Source of the DNA: DASPLH01 sp035627675
GTDB lineage: Bacteria; Acidobacteriota; Terriglobia; Terriglobales; Acidobacteriaceae
Assembly (NCBI GenBank): GCA_035627675.1
Contig: DASPLH010000108.1
Coordinates: forward strand, 1 to 12,322
Length of the DNA stretch: 12,322 nt
Direction of reading: 5' to 3'
Shown here: in pieces, positions 1-6,993 of the stretch
Layout: each line of letters begins with the position of its first letter
Position numbering within the stretch: the first letter of the stretch is position 1
Made by a program: the position numbers and the translations under genes
The notes under the pieces: model-generated
The model's database searches: none
What the model was told of the DNA's origin: nothing
What the model saw: the letters and a program-made list of their open reading frames with translations, nothing else

Positions 1-520
1 GCGGTTGCGTGAAGGCGTGATAGAGGGCGCCGAAGCCTCCCATGGAAATGCCCAGGAGTCCCCGCTGCGCGCGGGTGCGTGCGACACGATACTTGCGCTC
101 GATGGCCGGAATGAACTCCGTTCCGAAGAAGTCGCCGTAGCGAAAGCGGCCGTCATGCGAGTTGATGTAAAAGGATCGATACCCGGCGGGAGTGACGATG
201 ATGAACTCGCCGATCTTCTTCTTGCGAAGCAGGTCGTCGTAGACGTTCCAGCCACCGCCGTTGACCAGCGACTGCTCGTTGTCGCCGAGTCCGTGGAGGT
301 AGTAGACGACCGGGTAGCGTTTCGCCTTATCAACCCCGTAGCTGGGCGGCAGGATGACGCAGTAGGCGACGTCGCGCGTGAGTATCTTGCTGGCGACGGT
401 CGAACACTCGACCCTGGACTGCTGCGCCTGGGCGGCAACGGCACTCAGCAGCAACACGGCGAGGCCGAGAACGCTGCGCCGCCTCAGCAGACGGGAGAAG
501 ACGCGAGCCCACTTACTCAT
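1..520 (-). CDS. Secreted alpha/beta-hydrolase esterase (esterase D / PF00756-like), 3' end cut by window
   Basis: A predicted exported serine esterase. The first 173 residues are visible and the C-terminus lies beyond the left edge. Residues 1-32 look like a signal peptide: a basic stretch with RRR at 13-15, a hydrophobic core from about 17 to 30, and an AQA cleavage site at 30-32. The mature part shows the esterase D-family order: YYLHGLGDNE at 73-82 (oxyanion region), a TPAGYRSFY segment at 110-118, and the nucleophile elbow GISMGG with Ser159. The Asp and His of the triad would lie in the missing part. The ATG overlaps the stop of the upstream permease gene by 8 bp (513-520), so translation is probably coupled. 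The family includes feruloyl and acetyl-xylan esterases, S-formylglutathione hydrolase and mycolyltransferases, so the substrate cannot be named. The export signal argues against S-formylglutathione hydrolase, which is cytoplasmic. Confidence 0.85.
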   Translation of the reverse strand, partial: MSKWARVFSRLLRRRSVLGLAVLLLSAVAAQAQQSRVECSTVASKILTRDVAYCVILPPSYGVDKAKRYPVVYYLHGLGDNEQSLVNGGGWNVYDDLLRKKKIGEFIIVTPAGYRSFYINSHDGRFRYGDFFGTEFIPAIERKYRVARTRAQRGLLGISMGGFGALYHAFTQP

Positions 521-1841
521 AGCGCAAAGCCTGTACCGGGTCGAGTTTGGCGGCGCGGGCCGCCGGGTAGATGCCGGCCGCGATGCTGACCAGCACGGAG
601 AAGCCGACGGCTCCCAGCACGAGCCACACGGGGACGGACCACAGCGTTTCGGCGGGCATGTTGTTTCGCGCGAGATAGATGTTGGTGCCCAGGTTGATGG
701 CGCGGCCGATCAGCCAGCCCAGCACGACCCCCAACACACCTCCGACGACGCCCATGGCGGCCGCCTCGGCAAAGAAGATTTTCTTGACGTCAATGTCGCT
801 TGCGCCGAGGGCCTTCATGATGCCGATCTCGCGGCGGCGTTCGAGCACGGCCATCACCAGCGTGTTCACGATGGCCAGCGAGGCCACGGCGAGCGCCAGC
901 GATCCGAAGATCCCAAGGAACAGGTCGAGCACGGTGAAGAATCTGCGCATGTTCTTCGTTGCGTCTAGGAACGAATAGGTTCCAAACCCCATTTGCTTGA
1001 TGGTGTTTTGCACCTGCTCTGCCTTCGCGGAAGAGGCCGTGCGCACCGTCAGCATGGAGTAAACGCGGGTACCGGGCGCGGCTCGCACGAGCTGCTGCGT
1101 GTCCGAAAACTGCATGAGGTTCATCTTCTCGGCCGTGGCCGTCGGGATGAACGCCCGCGCGCGGCTGATTATGCGCATTCCGCCGAAGGGCTCCTCTTCG
1201 AGTACGCCCACGATCCTGAAGGTCCGCTGCTCACGCGTAATGGAGAGCGAACCGGGTCCGCCGTTCTCGCCCATCTGCGTCTCGCGGCGCGCGAAGCGCA
1301 GCGTCAGCTCCTTGCCGATCAGGTTCTTCGGATCGGGATCGAGGCGTTTGGCGAACTCCTGCTGAACGAGGACTTCATCCACCTCGGCTGCGGAGAAGAA
1401 GTTGCCTTGCAGCTTGTCGAAACCTTCCGCGTCGCGCGCGGACGGCGGGAGACCGGCGATGAAGCTGGCGTACGGCTTGCCATTGAACTCGATTTCGGCC
1501 ATCGCGCGAATCTCGGGCTGCACTTCGACCACGTTGCCGATCTTCCCGATTGCGCGGCGCGCGTTGTCGTCCAGTGCTGGCGCCTCTTCGAACTTCGGGT
1601 CCTTCTTGTCCTCGTCACGGTCGGCGTTTCGCCAATCCTGCCGCGAGGTGACGAAGATCGTCTCAAACAGTCCCGAACTCTTCAGGCGGCTGTTGGCGAA
1701 CTGTTGCAGCCCGATGCCGAGCGAGAGCATGGCCACGAGCGACGCCACTCCGACGGCAATGCCCAGGGTCGTGAGGGTGTTCCGCAGACGCGAGTTGCGC
1801 ACGTTGCGAAGGGCGAGTTCGACCAGGTCCTGGCGCTTCAC
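513..1841 (-). CDS. ABC transporter permease, FtsX/MacB type
   Basis: An inner-membrane permease of the MacB/LolC/FtsX class, 442 residues. Members of this class do not form a classical channel; they transmit ATP-driven motion to a periplasmic domain. TM1 is at about 22-45. A long extracytoplasmic domain of the MacB_PCD type covers about 46-298. TM2 (about 303-332), TM3 (about 358-383) and TM4 (about 401-425) form the C-terminal FtsX domain (PF02687). After TM2 comes ERRREIGIMKALGAS, the cytoplasmic coupling helix typical of this family, and the protein ends LDPVQALRYE, also typical. The start is GTG at 1841, overlapping the ATPase stop by 4 bp (GTGA), with a GAGGGGG ribosome-binding site just upstream. 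The frame stays open further upstream to 2432, but that extension only shadows the ATPase gene. Substrate unknown; no MacA-type adaptor is in the window. Confidence 0.92.
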   Translation of the reverse strand: MKRQDLVELALRNVRNSRLRNTLTTLGIAVGVASLVAMLSLGIGLQQFANSRLKSSGLFETIFVTSRQDWRNADRDEDKKDPKFEEAPALDDNARRAIGKIGNVVEVQPEIRAMAEIEFNGKPYASFIAGLPPSARDAEGFDKLQGNFFSAAEVDEVLVQQEFAKRLDPDPKNLIGKELTLRFARRETQMGENGGPGSLSITREQRTFRIVGVLEEEPFGGMRIISRARAFIPTATAEKMNLMQFSDTQQLVRAAPGTRVYSMLTVRTASSAKAEQVQNTIKQMGFGTYSFLDATKNMRRFFTVLDLFLGIFGSLALAVASLAIVNTLVMAVLERRREIGIMKALGASDIDVKKIFFAEAAAMGVVGGVLGVVLGWLIGRAINLGTNIYLARNNMPAETLWSVPVWLVLGAVGFSVLVSIAAGIYPAARAAKLDPVQALRYE

Positions 1842-2560
1842 TGCTGCACCCCCTCGACGACGTGGATCAGGCGTCCGTCGGCCATGTGGAACGCCCGCTG
1901 GGTGTACTGGTCGGCGATAGGCTGTTCGTGGGTGACCATGACGATGGTGACTCCGAGCGTCTGATTGAGTTCGCGCAGCAGTTCCATGATTTCGTGACCC
2001 GTGCGGCTGTCGAGATTGCCCGTGGGCTCGTCGGCCAGCAGGAGCGTGGGACGATTCACCAGGGCGCGGGCGATGGCTCCGCGCTGCTGCTCGCCGCCGG
2101 AAAGTTCGGAGGGACGGTGGGCGGCGCGGCCGGCCAGTCCAACGCGCGCCAGCAACTCGCGGCAACGCTCGCGGCGCTCGGAGCGGTCCACCTCGGCGAA
2201 GCGCATGGGGAGTTCCACGTTCTCCACCAGGGTCATGCTGGGGACGAGGTTGAACGACTGGAAGATCATTCCCACGGCGTGACGGCGATAGCGCGCCAGC
2301 TCTTCGGAGTTCATGGCTGCCAGATCGCGTCCGTTTACGACGATGGACCCCGAGGTCGGACGGTCGAGCCCGGCCATCAGGTTGAGCAGCGTCGATTTGC
2401 CCGAGCCTGACGGCCCGAGAAGCGCGACACACTCTCCCCTCTCGATCGAGAGCGAGACGTCGTTGACGGCGCGCACGCGGGAAGAACCCATTTGATATTC
2501 GCGAATAACGGAGCGGAGTTCGACGGCAGAATGGCCGGAAAGAACCGATTCCATATGCAT
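1838..2560 (-). CDS. ABC transporter ATP-binding protein (LolD/MacB family)
   Basis: A cytoplasmic ATPase that powers the adjacent permease. From the ATG at 2560 it has 240 residues, usual for LolD-like subunits. Visible motifs are Walker A GPSGSGKST (49-57), the Q-loop around Gln101 (FQSFNLVPSMT), the signature LSGGEQQR (153-160), Walker B with D-loop LLLADEPTGNLDS (173-185) and the H-loop VTHE with His211. The LFXTVENV-like segment (PSMTLVENVELPM) and LADEPTGNLDS are characteristic of the LolD/MacB branch. Start choice: an in-frame GTG at 2620 would add 20 residues rich in Arg and polar residues that have no place in the family, so ATG 2560 is preferred (AGAGGCGG lies 9-14 nt upstream; ATG 2554 is also possible). 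The gene is divergent from the histidine operon and opens the ATPase-permease-esterase unit. Confidence 0.93.
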   Translation of the reverse strand: MHMESVLSGHSAVELRSVIREYQMGSSRVRAVNDVSLSIERGECVALLGPSGSGKSTLLNLMAGLDRPTSGSIVVNGRDLAAMNSEELARYRRHAVGMIFQSFNLVPSMTLVENVELPMRFAEVDRSERRERCRELLARVGLAGRAAHRPSELSGGEQQRGAIARALVNRPTLLLADEPTGNLDSRTGHEIMELLRELNQTLGVTIVMVTHEQPIADQYTQRAFHMADGRLIHVVEGVQQ

Positions 2561-2606
2561 GGAGTGTATCCGCCTCTCGCGGAAGTAGCGAGTCTCACAC
2601 GTTGCG

Positions 2607-2620
2607 GTGACGTCTGTCAC
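2607..2620. promoter_or_regulatory. 14-bp palindrome between divergent units, possible operator
   Basis: The sequence reads GTGAC-GTCT-GTCAC, perfect 5-bp inverted arms around a 4-bp spacer. It ends 10 bp before the candidate -35 box of the histidine leader and lies just upstream of the ATPase start, a natural place for a regulator of either unit. It also covers the rejected GTG start of the ATPase at 2620. No regulator is identifiable, and short palindromes can arise by chance. Confidence 0.3.
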
Positions 2621-2630
2621 TTCCTGCTGT

Positions 2631-2660
2631 TTGACGGTCCAGCTACTATCCCGATAGCAT
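2631..2660 (+). promoter_or_regulatory. Candidate sigma-70-type promoter of the histidine leader
   Basis: TTGACG at 2631-2636 matches the -35 consensus at 5 of 6 positions. TAGCAT at 2655-2660 matches TATAAT at 4 of 6, with an 18-bp spacer. Transcription would then begin at about 2666-2669, almost exactly at the leader-peptide ATG (2670). The position upstream of a complete attenuator supports the call, but the -10 box is weak. Confidence 0.5.
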
Positions 2661-2669
2661 TACAAGCGT

Positions 2670-2741
2670 ATGACGACTCTGCTCCACCATCGCCACCATC
2701 ATCACCATACGGCGGTCGTGTCGGCAGAGGCGAATGGATAG
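2670..2741 (+). CDS. hisL: Histidine operon leader peptide, 23 residues with seven His codons
   Basis: A short reading frame from ATG 2670 to TAG 2739-2741. The peptide begins MTTLL; residues 6-13 read HHRHHHHH, so seven of eight consecutive codons are histidine (four CAT, three CAC). It then runs through TAVVSAEANG to the stop. A run like this, followed by alternative RNA pairings and an intrinsic terminator just ahead of eight his genes, is the hallmark of ribosome-mediated attenuation: a ribosome stalls on the His codons when charged histidyl-tRNA is short. The peptide itself needs no function. No Shine-Dalgarno sequence precedes the ATG, and an in-frame TAG at 2655-2657 excludes a longer product. 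With the promoter proposed here, the leader message would be leaderless or nearly so. Confidence 0.88.
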   Translation: MTTLLHHRHHHHHTAVVSAEANG

Positions 2742-2781
2742 CAGCAAAGCAATCATTAGCAATCCTGGCCCGCTGACGCGA
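2716..2781 (+). promoter_or_regulatory. Antiterminator pairing of the his attenuator
   Basis: Segment 2716-2725 (TCGTGTCGGC), just after the His codons and still inside the leader peptide gene, can pair with 2772-2781 (GCTGACGCGA) over ten consecutive base pairs, two of them G-U. The second segment contains half of the 5' arm of the downstream terminator stem plus part of its inner stem, so the two structures exclude each other. A ribosome stalled on most of the His codons leaves 2716-2725 free, so the antiterminator can form. A ribosome at the stop codon 2739-2741 would cover much of it and favour termination. A weaker early hairpin (2689-2694 with 2711-2716, 6 bp including one G-U) could be the pause hairpin. 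Pairings were found by eye, not by energy calculation. Confidence 0.7.
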
Positions 2782-2801
2782 AACGCTCAGCGGGCCTTTT
2801 T
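2767..2801 (+). terminator. Intrinsic terminator of the his attenuator
   Basis: A perfect 10-bp stem, GGCCCGCTGA (2767-2776) with TCAGCGGGCC (2787-2796), is extended inside by GCG/CGC around an AAA loop with one bulged C. It is followed directly by five T (2797-2801). It lies 25 nt after the leader stop codon and 47 nt before the hisI start, so a run-through decision here controls the whole operon. Confidence 0.9.
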
Positions 2802-2848
2802 CATTCCCGCAGATCGCGCGAGCGGCGGCAGAACTCGAAGGATAGGAA

Positions 2849-3193
2849 ATGGATATCGATTTCGCGAAGATGGACGGCCTGGCTCCGGCCATCGTCCAGG
2901 ACGCCGACAACGGAGAGATCCTGATGGTCGGCTTCATGAACAAGGAAGCGCTCGAGATGACGCTGGCGTCCGGGTACGTCACCTTTTACAGCCGCACGCG
3001 CAATAAACTCTGGACGAAGGGCGAGACCAGCGGCAACCGCCTGAAGGTGCTCTCGGCGGCCACGGACTGCGACCAGGACACGGTCCTCTGCAAGGTGCGC
3101 GTGGAAGGCGACGGCCTTGTCTGCCATGAGGGCACGCGGTCGTGCTTCACCAGGCCGGTGACACTGCCTGCTTCGGCCGCGGGGGTGCAGTGA
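2849..3193 (+). CDS. hisI: Phosphoribosyl-AMP cyclohydrolase
   Basis: Third step of histidine synthesis: opens the adenine ring of phosphoribosyl-AMP to give ProFAR; cytoplasmic, Zn and Mg dependent. The protein has 114 residues, the length of a single-domain cyclohydrolase, with no fused HisE pyrophosphatase domain. The metal motifs are visible: DCDQD at 73-77 (Cys74; Asp73, Asp75 and Asp77 for Mg) and VCHEGTRSCF at 91-100 (Cys92 and Cys99), giving the three expected zinc cysteines. The family segments MVGFMNKEAL (26-35) and FYSRTRNKLWTKGETSGN (46-63) are also present. AAGGA at 2838-2842 sits 6 nt before the ATG. It is the first structural gene after the attenuator, and its stop overlaps hisG by 1 bp. 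In many operons hisI comes last. Confidence 0.96.
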   Translation: MDIDFAKMDGLAPAIVQDADNGEILMVGFMNKEALEMTLASGYVTFYSRTRNKLWTKGETSGNRLKVLSAATDCDQDTVLCKVRVEGDGLVCHEGTRSCFTRPVTLPASAAGVQ

Positions 3194-4065
3194 TGGCAAA
3201 GATCCGGCTGGGCATTCCCAAAGGCAGTCTCCAGGACGCGACCATCGCATTGTTCGCCGCCGCCGGCTTCAAGATTTACGCGAACGGCCGCTCCTACTAC
3301 CCCTCGACCGATGATCCGGAACTCGAGTGCATGCTGATCCGCGCCCAGGAGATGGCTCGCTACGTCGAGCACGGGGCGCTCGATGCGGGGCTGACGGGTC
3401 TCGATTGGGTGCAGGAGACCGGCCTGGAAGTTAGAAACGTCGCCGACCTGATTTATGCCAAGCAAAGCCGCGGGAAGGTGCGCTGGGTGCTGGCGGTCCC
3501 GGAAGAGTCTCCGGTGAGGCGGGCGGAGGACCTCGAAGGCAAGATCATCGCCACCGAACTCGTGCAGGTCACGAAGCACTACTTCTCATCGAAGGGCGTC
3601 AATGTCCAGGTGGACTTCAGCTGGGGCGCCACCGAAGTGAAGCCTCCCATGCTGGCCGATGCCATCGTCGAAGTCACCGAGACCGGCAGCTCGCTGAAGG
3701 CCAACCGCCTGCGCATCGTGGACACCGTGCTGGAGTCCAACACGCAACTCATCGCCAACAAGAAGAGCTACGAAGATCCCGGCAAGCGCGAGAAGATCGA
3801 CAACATTGGATTGATGCTTCTGGGCGCCATCGCCGCGCAGGGACGCGTCGGACTAATGCTCAACGTCACGCGGGACAACCTCGACAGAGTTCTCGGAGTG
3901 CTGCCCGCGCTGAACTCGCCCACCGTGAGCGCCCTGAGCGACGCGCAGTGGGTGGCGGTGAACACCATCCTTGAAGAAAGCGTCGTCCGCGACGTGATCC
4001 CCCGGCTGAAAGCTGCCGGCGGCACCGGCATCGTGGAGTATCCGCTGAACAAGGTGGTGATGTAA
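3193..4065 (+). CDS. hisG: ATP phosphoribosyltransferase, long form
   Basis: First committed step: condenses ATP with PRPP. With 290 residues this is the long form (HisG_L). Residues 1-210 form the catalytic part, with the PRPP-binding loop DAIVEVTETGSSLKAN at 156-171. Residues 210-290 form the C-terminal ACT-like domain that binds histidine for feedback inhibition. Because that domain is present, no HisZ partner is needed, and none is seen. The reading frame stays open upstream to 3142, but the ATG at 3193 is chosen: it gives the family start MAKIRLGIPKGSL, overlaps the hisI stop by one base (TGATG) and follows a GGGGGT ribosome-binding site. Supply is thus probably controlled twice, by attenuation of transcription and by product inhibition of this enzyme. 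Confidence 0.97.
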   Translation: MAKIRLGIPKGSLQDATIALFAAAGFKIYANGRSYYPSTDDPELECMLIRAQEMARYVEHGALDAGLTGLDWVQETGLEVRNVADLIYAKQSRGKVRWVLAVPEESPVRRAEDLEGKIIATELVQVTKHYFSSKGVNVQVDFSWGATEVKPPMLADAIVEVTETGSSLKANRLRIVDTVLESNTQLIANKKSYEDPGKREKIDNIGLMLLGAIAAQGRVGLMLNVTRDNLDRVLGVLPALNSPTVSALSDAQWVAVNTILEESVVRDVIPRLKAAGGTGIVEYPLNKVVM

Positions 4066-5306
4066 TGCGCATCCTGGAAGGAGCCGACGCGAGAAGAGCG
4101 GTCGCAGCACTGGCCCGCCGTGAAGCCGTGCCGAATCCGAAAGTGGACAAGGTCGTCGCCAAGGTGGTCGGCGACGTCCGCCGCAACGGCGACGGCGCGT
4201 TGCGGGCCTACGCGGAGAAGCTGGACGGGCTGGCAAAGGGACAGCCGGTCCAGGTCACGCGCGCGGAGTTGCAACAGGCTGTGCGTTCCGTCTCGAAGGA
4301 GTTCATCAAAGCCGTCGAGGTCGCCGCCACGAATATCCGGCGGTTCGCCGAGTGGCAGAAGCCGAAGTCATGGATGAAGACCGTCGCTCCGGGCGTGCGC
4401 GTCGGGCAGAAGGTCGAGCCGCTGGACTCCGTCGGTTGCTACGCGCCGGGAGGACGGTATCCGCTTCCCTCTTCCGTGCTGATGACGGCCGTGCCCGCGC
4501 AGGTCGCGGGAGTGAAGCGCATCCAGGTAGCGTCGCCGCGTCCGGCGGCAGAGACCCTGGCCGCTGCGGCAATCATCGGCGTCACGGACTTCTTCCGGGT
4601 CGGCGGAGCGCAGGCCATCGCGGCGTTCGCCTACGGCACGGAGAGCGTGCCGCGCGTGGCGAAGATCGTAGGTCCGGGCAACAGTTATGTGACGGCCGCG
4701 AAGCGCATGGTCGCCTTCGACGCTTCGATCGATTTCCTGGCCGGGCCGACCGAGATCGTTTATGTGGCGCACGGCGGCGATCCACGGTACCCCGCAAGCG
4801 ACCTTGTGGCGCAGGCGGAACATGATCCCGAGGCGCTGGCGGTGTTCATCACGTCGAACAGGAAGTTTGCCGTGGCGGTTGCCCGCGAGGCCATGGAGAT
4901 GGCGCACGGAAACGCAATCGCATCCGAGTCGCTGCCCCGCAACGGTTTCGTGCTGATCGCCAGGAACAAGCGCGAGGCGATGGACTGGGCCAATGAGATC
5001 GGGGGCGAGCACATCACGGTGGCGGCTGAAGACGTGCAATACGTCACCAGCGCAGGTTCGATCTTCGTTGGCGATTACTCGCCGCAGTCCGTCGGCGACT
5101 ACGCTTCCGGCCCCAACCACACACTGCCCACGGGCAACGTCGCGCGGAACCGCGGCGGGCTGTGCGTTCTGGACTACGTGAAAATCATCAGCGTGCAGCA
5201 ATTGTCGAAGGCAGGCCTGAAGAAACTCGCGCCTACGGTGACGCTGCTGGCCGAAGCCGAAGGCCTGGTGGCGCACGCGAACAGCGTAAGGGTGAGGGTG
5301 CAATGA
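4065..5306 (+). CDS. hisD: Histidinol dehydrogenase
   Basis: Catalyses the last two steps, oxidising L-histidinol through histidinal to L-histidine with two NAD+; a zinc enzyme, dimeric in known cases. The 413-residue length is close to the usual 430. Key positions align with the characterised enzymes: zinc ligands Gln250 and His253 (AQAEHD), Asp345 (VGDYASGPNH) and His404 (LVAHANS), and the catalytic pair Glu315-His316 in GGEHITV. The NAD-binding region contains RVGGAQAIAAFAYGTE (178-193) and GPGNSYVTAAKR (203-214). The start overlaps the hisG stop by one base (TAATG) and the end overlaps hisC by four (ATGA). Confidence 0.97.
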   Translation: MRILEGADARRAVAALARREAVPNPKVDKVVAKVVGDVRRNGDGALRAYAEKLDGLAKGQPVQVTRAELQQAVRSVSKEFIKAVEVAATNIRRFAEWQKPKSWMKTVAPGVRVGQKVEPLDSVGCYAPGGRYPLPSSVLMTAVPAQVAGVKRIQVASPRPAAETLAAAAIIGVTDFFRVGGAQAIAAFAYGTESVPRVAKIVGPGNSYVTAAKRMVAFDASIDFLAGPTEIVYVAHGGDPRYPASDLVAQAEHDPEALAVFITSNRKFAVAVAREAMEMAHGNAIASESLPRNGFVLIARNKREAMDWANEIGGEHITVAAEDVQYVTSAGSIFVGDYSPQSVGDYASGPNHTLPTGNVARNRGGLCVLDYVKIISVQQLSKAGLKKLAPTVTLLAEAEGLVAHANSVRVRVQ

Positions 5307-6409
5307 ACCTGCGCGCACGTAAGACAGTTGAGAACCTGAAGGAGTATCACCCGCCGCTGGGTGGTCGCGAGGGACTGCGCCTGGACTTCAATGAGAACGT
5401 GGGCGGATGCTCGCCGCGCGTGCTGGCCAAGCTGCGCGGGCTCTCGCCGGAAGTCCTGAACAAGTATCCGGAGCGCTACCCGGGCGAGTGCGCGACCGCG
5501 GAGTTCCTCGGGCTGAGGCCAGAGCAGGTGCTGCTGACCAACGGCGTGGACGAGGCGATCCACCTGCTGGCCGAAACGTATCTCGAGGAAGGCGACGAGG
5601 CGGCGATCGTCGTTCCGACCTTCTCGATGTACGAGATTTACGCGCTGGCAACAACGGCCCGGGTGCTCGCCGTGCCGGCGGGACCGGACTTCTCGTTCCC
5701 CACGGCCGCGCTGCTGACCGCCGCGGGTCCGCAGACGAAGCTCATCTGCATTGCCAACCCCAACAACCCCACCGGCGCGGCGGCGGGTCGCGAACGGCTG
5801 CTGGAGATCGTGCGATCGGTTCCGCAGGCAGCGGTACTGATCGACGAGGCTTACTTCGACTTCTATGGCGAGTCGCTCGTCGATGCCATCGGCGAATTCG
5901 AGAACCTGTTCGTCGCACGCACGTTCTCGAAGGCCTACGGACTGGCGGGTTTCCGCATGGGCGCTCTGGCCGGAGCCGAGTCGCAGATGCGGTTGGTGAA
6001 GCGAGTGGCTTCTCCGTACAACGTCAACGGAGTGGCGCTGGAGTGCCTGCCGGAGGCGCTGGCCGATCGGCAGTTCGTCGCCGGCTACGCGGAGCAGGTG
6101 AAGCGTGGGCGCGCGCGGCTGGAGCAGTTCTACGCAGAGCGCGGGATTCCGTACTGGCCGAGCCATGCCAACTTCGTGCTCGCGTACTTTGGCGAGTACC
6201 GTAAGGCGTTGGTCGCCGAGTTGCGGCGGCGCGGCATCCTCGTGCGCGACCGCAACAGCGATCCGGGATGCGAGGGTTGCGTGCGCGTGACGCTCGGCAC
6301 CGATGAACAGACGGAGAGACTGCTTCGCGAACTGCCGCAGGCGTTGAGCGCAATCGGCTTCGTTGCACAGAAACGCGGCAAGACGGCCGCGGCGGAGACA
6401 GGCCGATGA
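5303..6409 (+). CDS. hisC: Histidinol-phosphate aminotransferase
   Basis: A PLP enzyme that transfers the amino group of glutamate to imidazole-acetol phosphate, forming histidinol phosphate. It has 368 residues, fold-type I. PLP contacts are visible: the Schiff-base lysine Lys210 in TFSKAYGLAGFRMG, Arg218 for the phosphate, Asp181 and Tyr184 in DEAYFDF, and ANPNNPTG at 151-158. The N-terminal LDFNENVGG (28-36) and YPERYPG (55-61) are typical of HisC. The start is ATG 5303, overlapping hisD by 4 bp. The open frame upstream to 5162 lies inside hisD and is not used. HisC-like enzymes can also act on aromatic keto acids, but the operon context settles the main role. Confidence 0.95.
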   Translation: MNLRARKTVENLKEYHPPLGGREGLRLDFNENVGGCSPRVLAKLRGLSPEVLNKYPERYPGECATAEFLGLRPEQVLLTNGVDEAIHLLAETYLEEGDEAAIVVPTFSMYEIYALATTARVLAVPAGPDFSFPTAALLTAAGPQTKLICIANPNNPTGAAAGRERLLEIVRSVPQAAVLIDEAYFDFYGESLVDAIGEFENLFVARTFSKAYGLAGFRMGALAGAESQMRLVKRVASPYNVNGVALECLPEALADRQFVAGYAEQVKRGRARLEQFYAERGIPYWPSHANFVLAYFGEYRKALVAELRRRGILVRDRNSDPGCEGCVRVTLGTDEQTERLLRELPQALSAIGFVAQKRGKTAAAETGR

Positions 6410-6993
6410 GAAGAGCGGCGCTCGAGCGCAATACGGCGGAGACGCAGATCAGCCTTGTGTTGGATGTTGACGGCCGGGGCAAGTACAAGATCTCGACGGG
6501 CATCCGGTTCTTCGACCACATGCTGGAACTCTTCACGCGCCATGGCGGCTTCGACCTGCAACTCACGTGCAAGGGCGACCTCGACGTTGACCAGCACCAC
6601 ACGGTGGAGGACGTCGGCATCGCGCTGGGCGAGGCATTCGATCGCGCGCTGGGCGATAAGCGGGGCATCCTGCGCGCCGGCTATTTCCTGATGCCGATGG
6701 ATGAGACGCTGGGCATCGCCGCCGTGGATCTCAGCGGGCGGGCTGCCACCGTGGTGGACGCCAAGGTGAAGGTCCGGCTGGTTGGCGATCTCCAGGCCGA
6801 ACTGGTGTACGACTTCTTCGAGGGGTTCGCGCGGGGAGCAAGAGCCAACGTTCACCTGAAGACCATGTATGGCCGGTCGAACCATCACAAGATCGAGGCG
6901 CTGTTCAAAGCGTTTGCGCGCGCGCTGCGCGTGGCGTGCAGCAAGGACAGGCGGTTGGCGAAGATGCTGCCGAGCACAAAGGGGCTGCTGTGA
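6406..6993 (+). CDS. hisB: Imidazoleglycerol-phosphate dehydratase
   Basis: Dehydrates imidazoleglycerol phosphate to imidazole-acetol phosphate; a Mn enzyme, 24-mer in known homologues. The 195 residues contain the dehydratase only, without the N-terminal histidinol-phosphatase domain found in enteric HisB. Metal-binding repeats are clear: FFDHML at 35-40, DQHHTVEDVG at 62-71 (His64, His65, Glu68) and SNHHKIEALFKAFARAL at 158-174 (His160, His161, Glu164). It ends STKGLL, close to the family's STKG end. It overlaps hisC by 4 bp. The phosphatase step must be supplied by a separate gene outside the window. Confidence 0.97.
   Translation: MRRAALERNTAETQISLVLDVDGRGKYKISTGIRFFDHMLELFTRHGGFDLQLTCKGDLDVDQHHTVEDVGIALGEAFDRALGDKRGILRAGYFLMPMDETLGIAAVDLSGRAATVVDAKVKVRLVGDLQAELVYDFFEGFARGARANVHLKTMYGRSNHHKIEALFKAFARALRVACSKDRRLAKMLPSTKGLL

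Noticed and set aside
513..2432. A single 639-residue minus-strand protein
   Set aside because: The first 197 residues are low-complexity Arg-rich sequence and a shadow of the ATPase gene in another frame. The real permease starts at GTG 1841.
1..2560. The transporter-esterase unit considered as a new defence or toxin system
   Set aside because: All three proteins fit ordinary families, and nothing in the sequence points to immunity or toxicity.
2686..2712. CAC/CAT-rich run considered as a simple DNA repeat
   Set aside because: It is better explained as the His-codon run of the leader peptide, in frame with an ATG and a stop and followed by attenuator structures.
5162..5302. N-terminal extension of hisC inside hisD
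   Set aside because: The extension reads as shadow sequence. ATG 5303 gives the family N-terminus and a 4-bp overlap.
4368..5318. Minus-strand open frame opposite hisD
   Set aside because: Antisense shadow of a certain gene, with no domain or ribosome-binding context.
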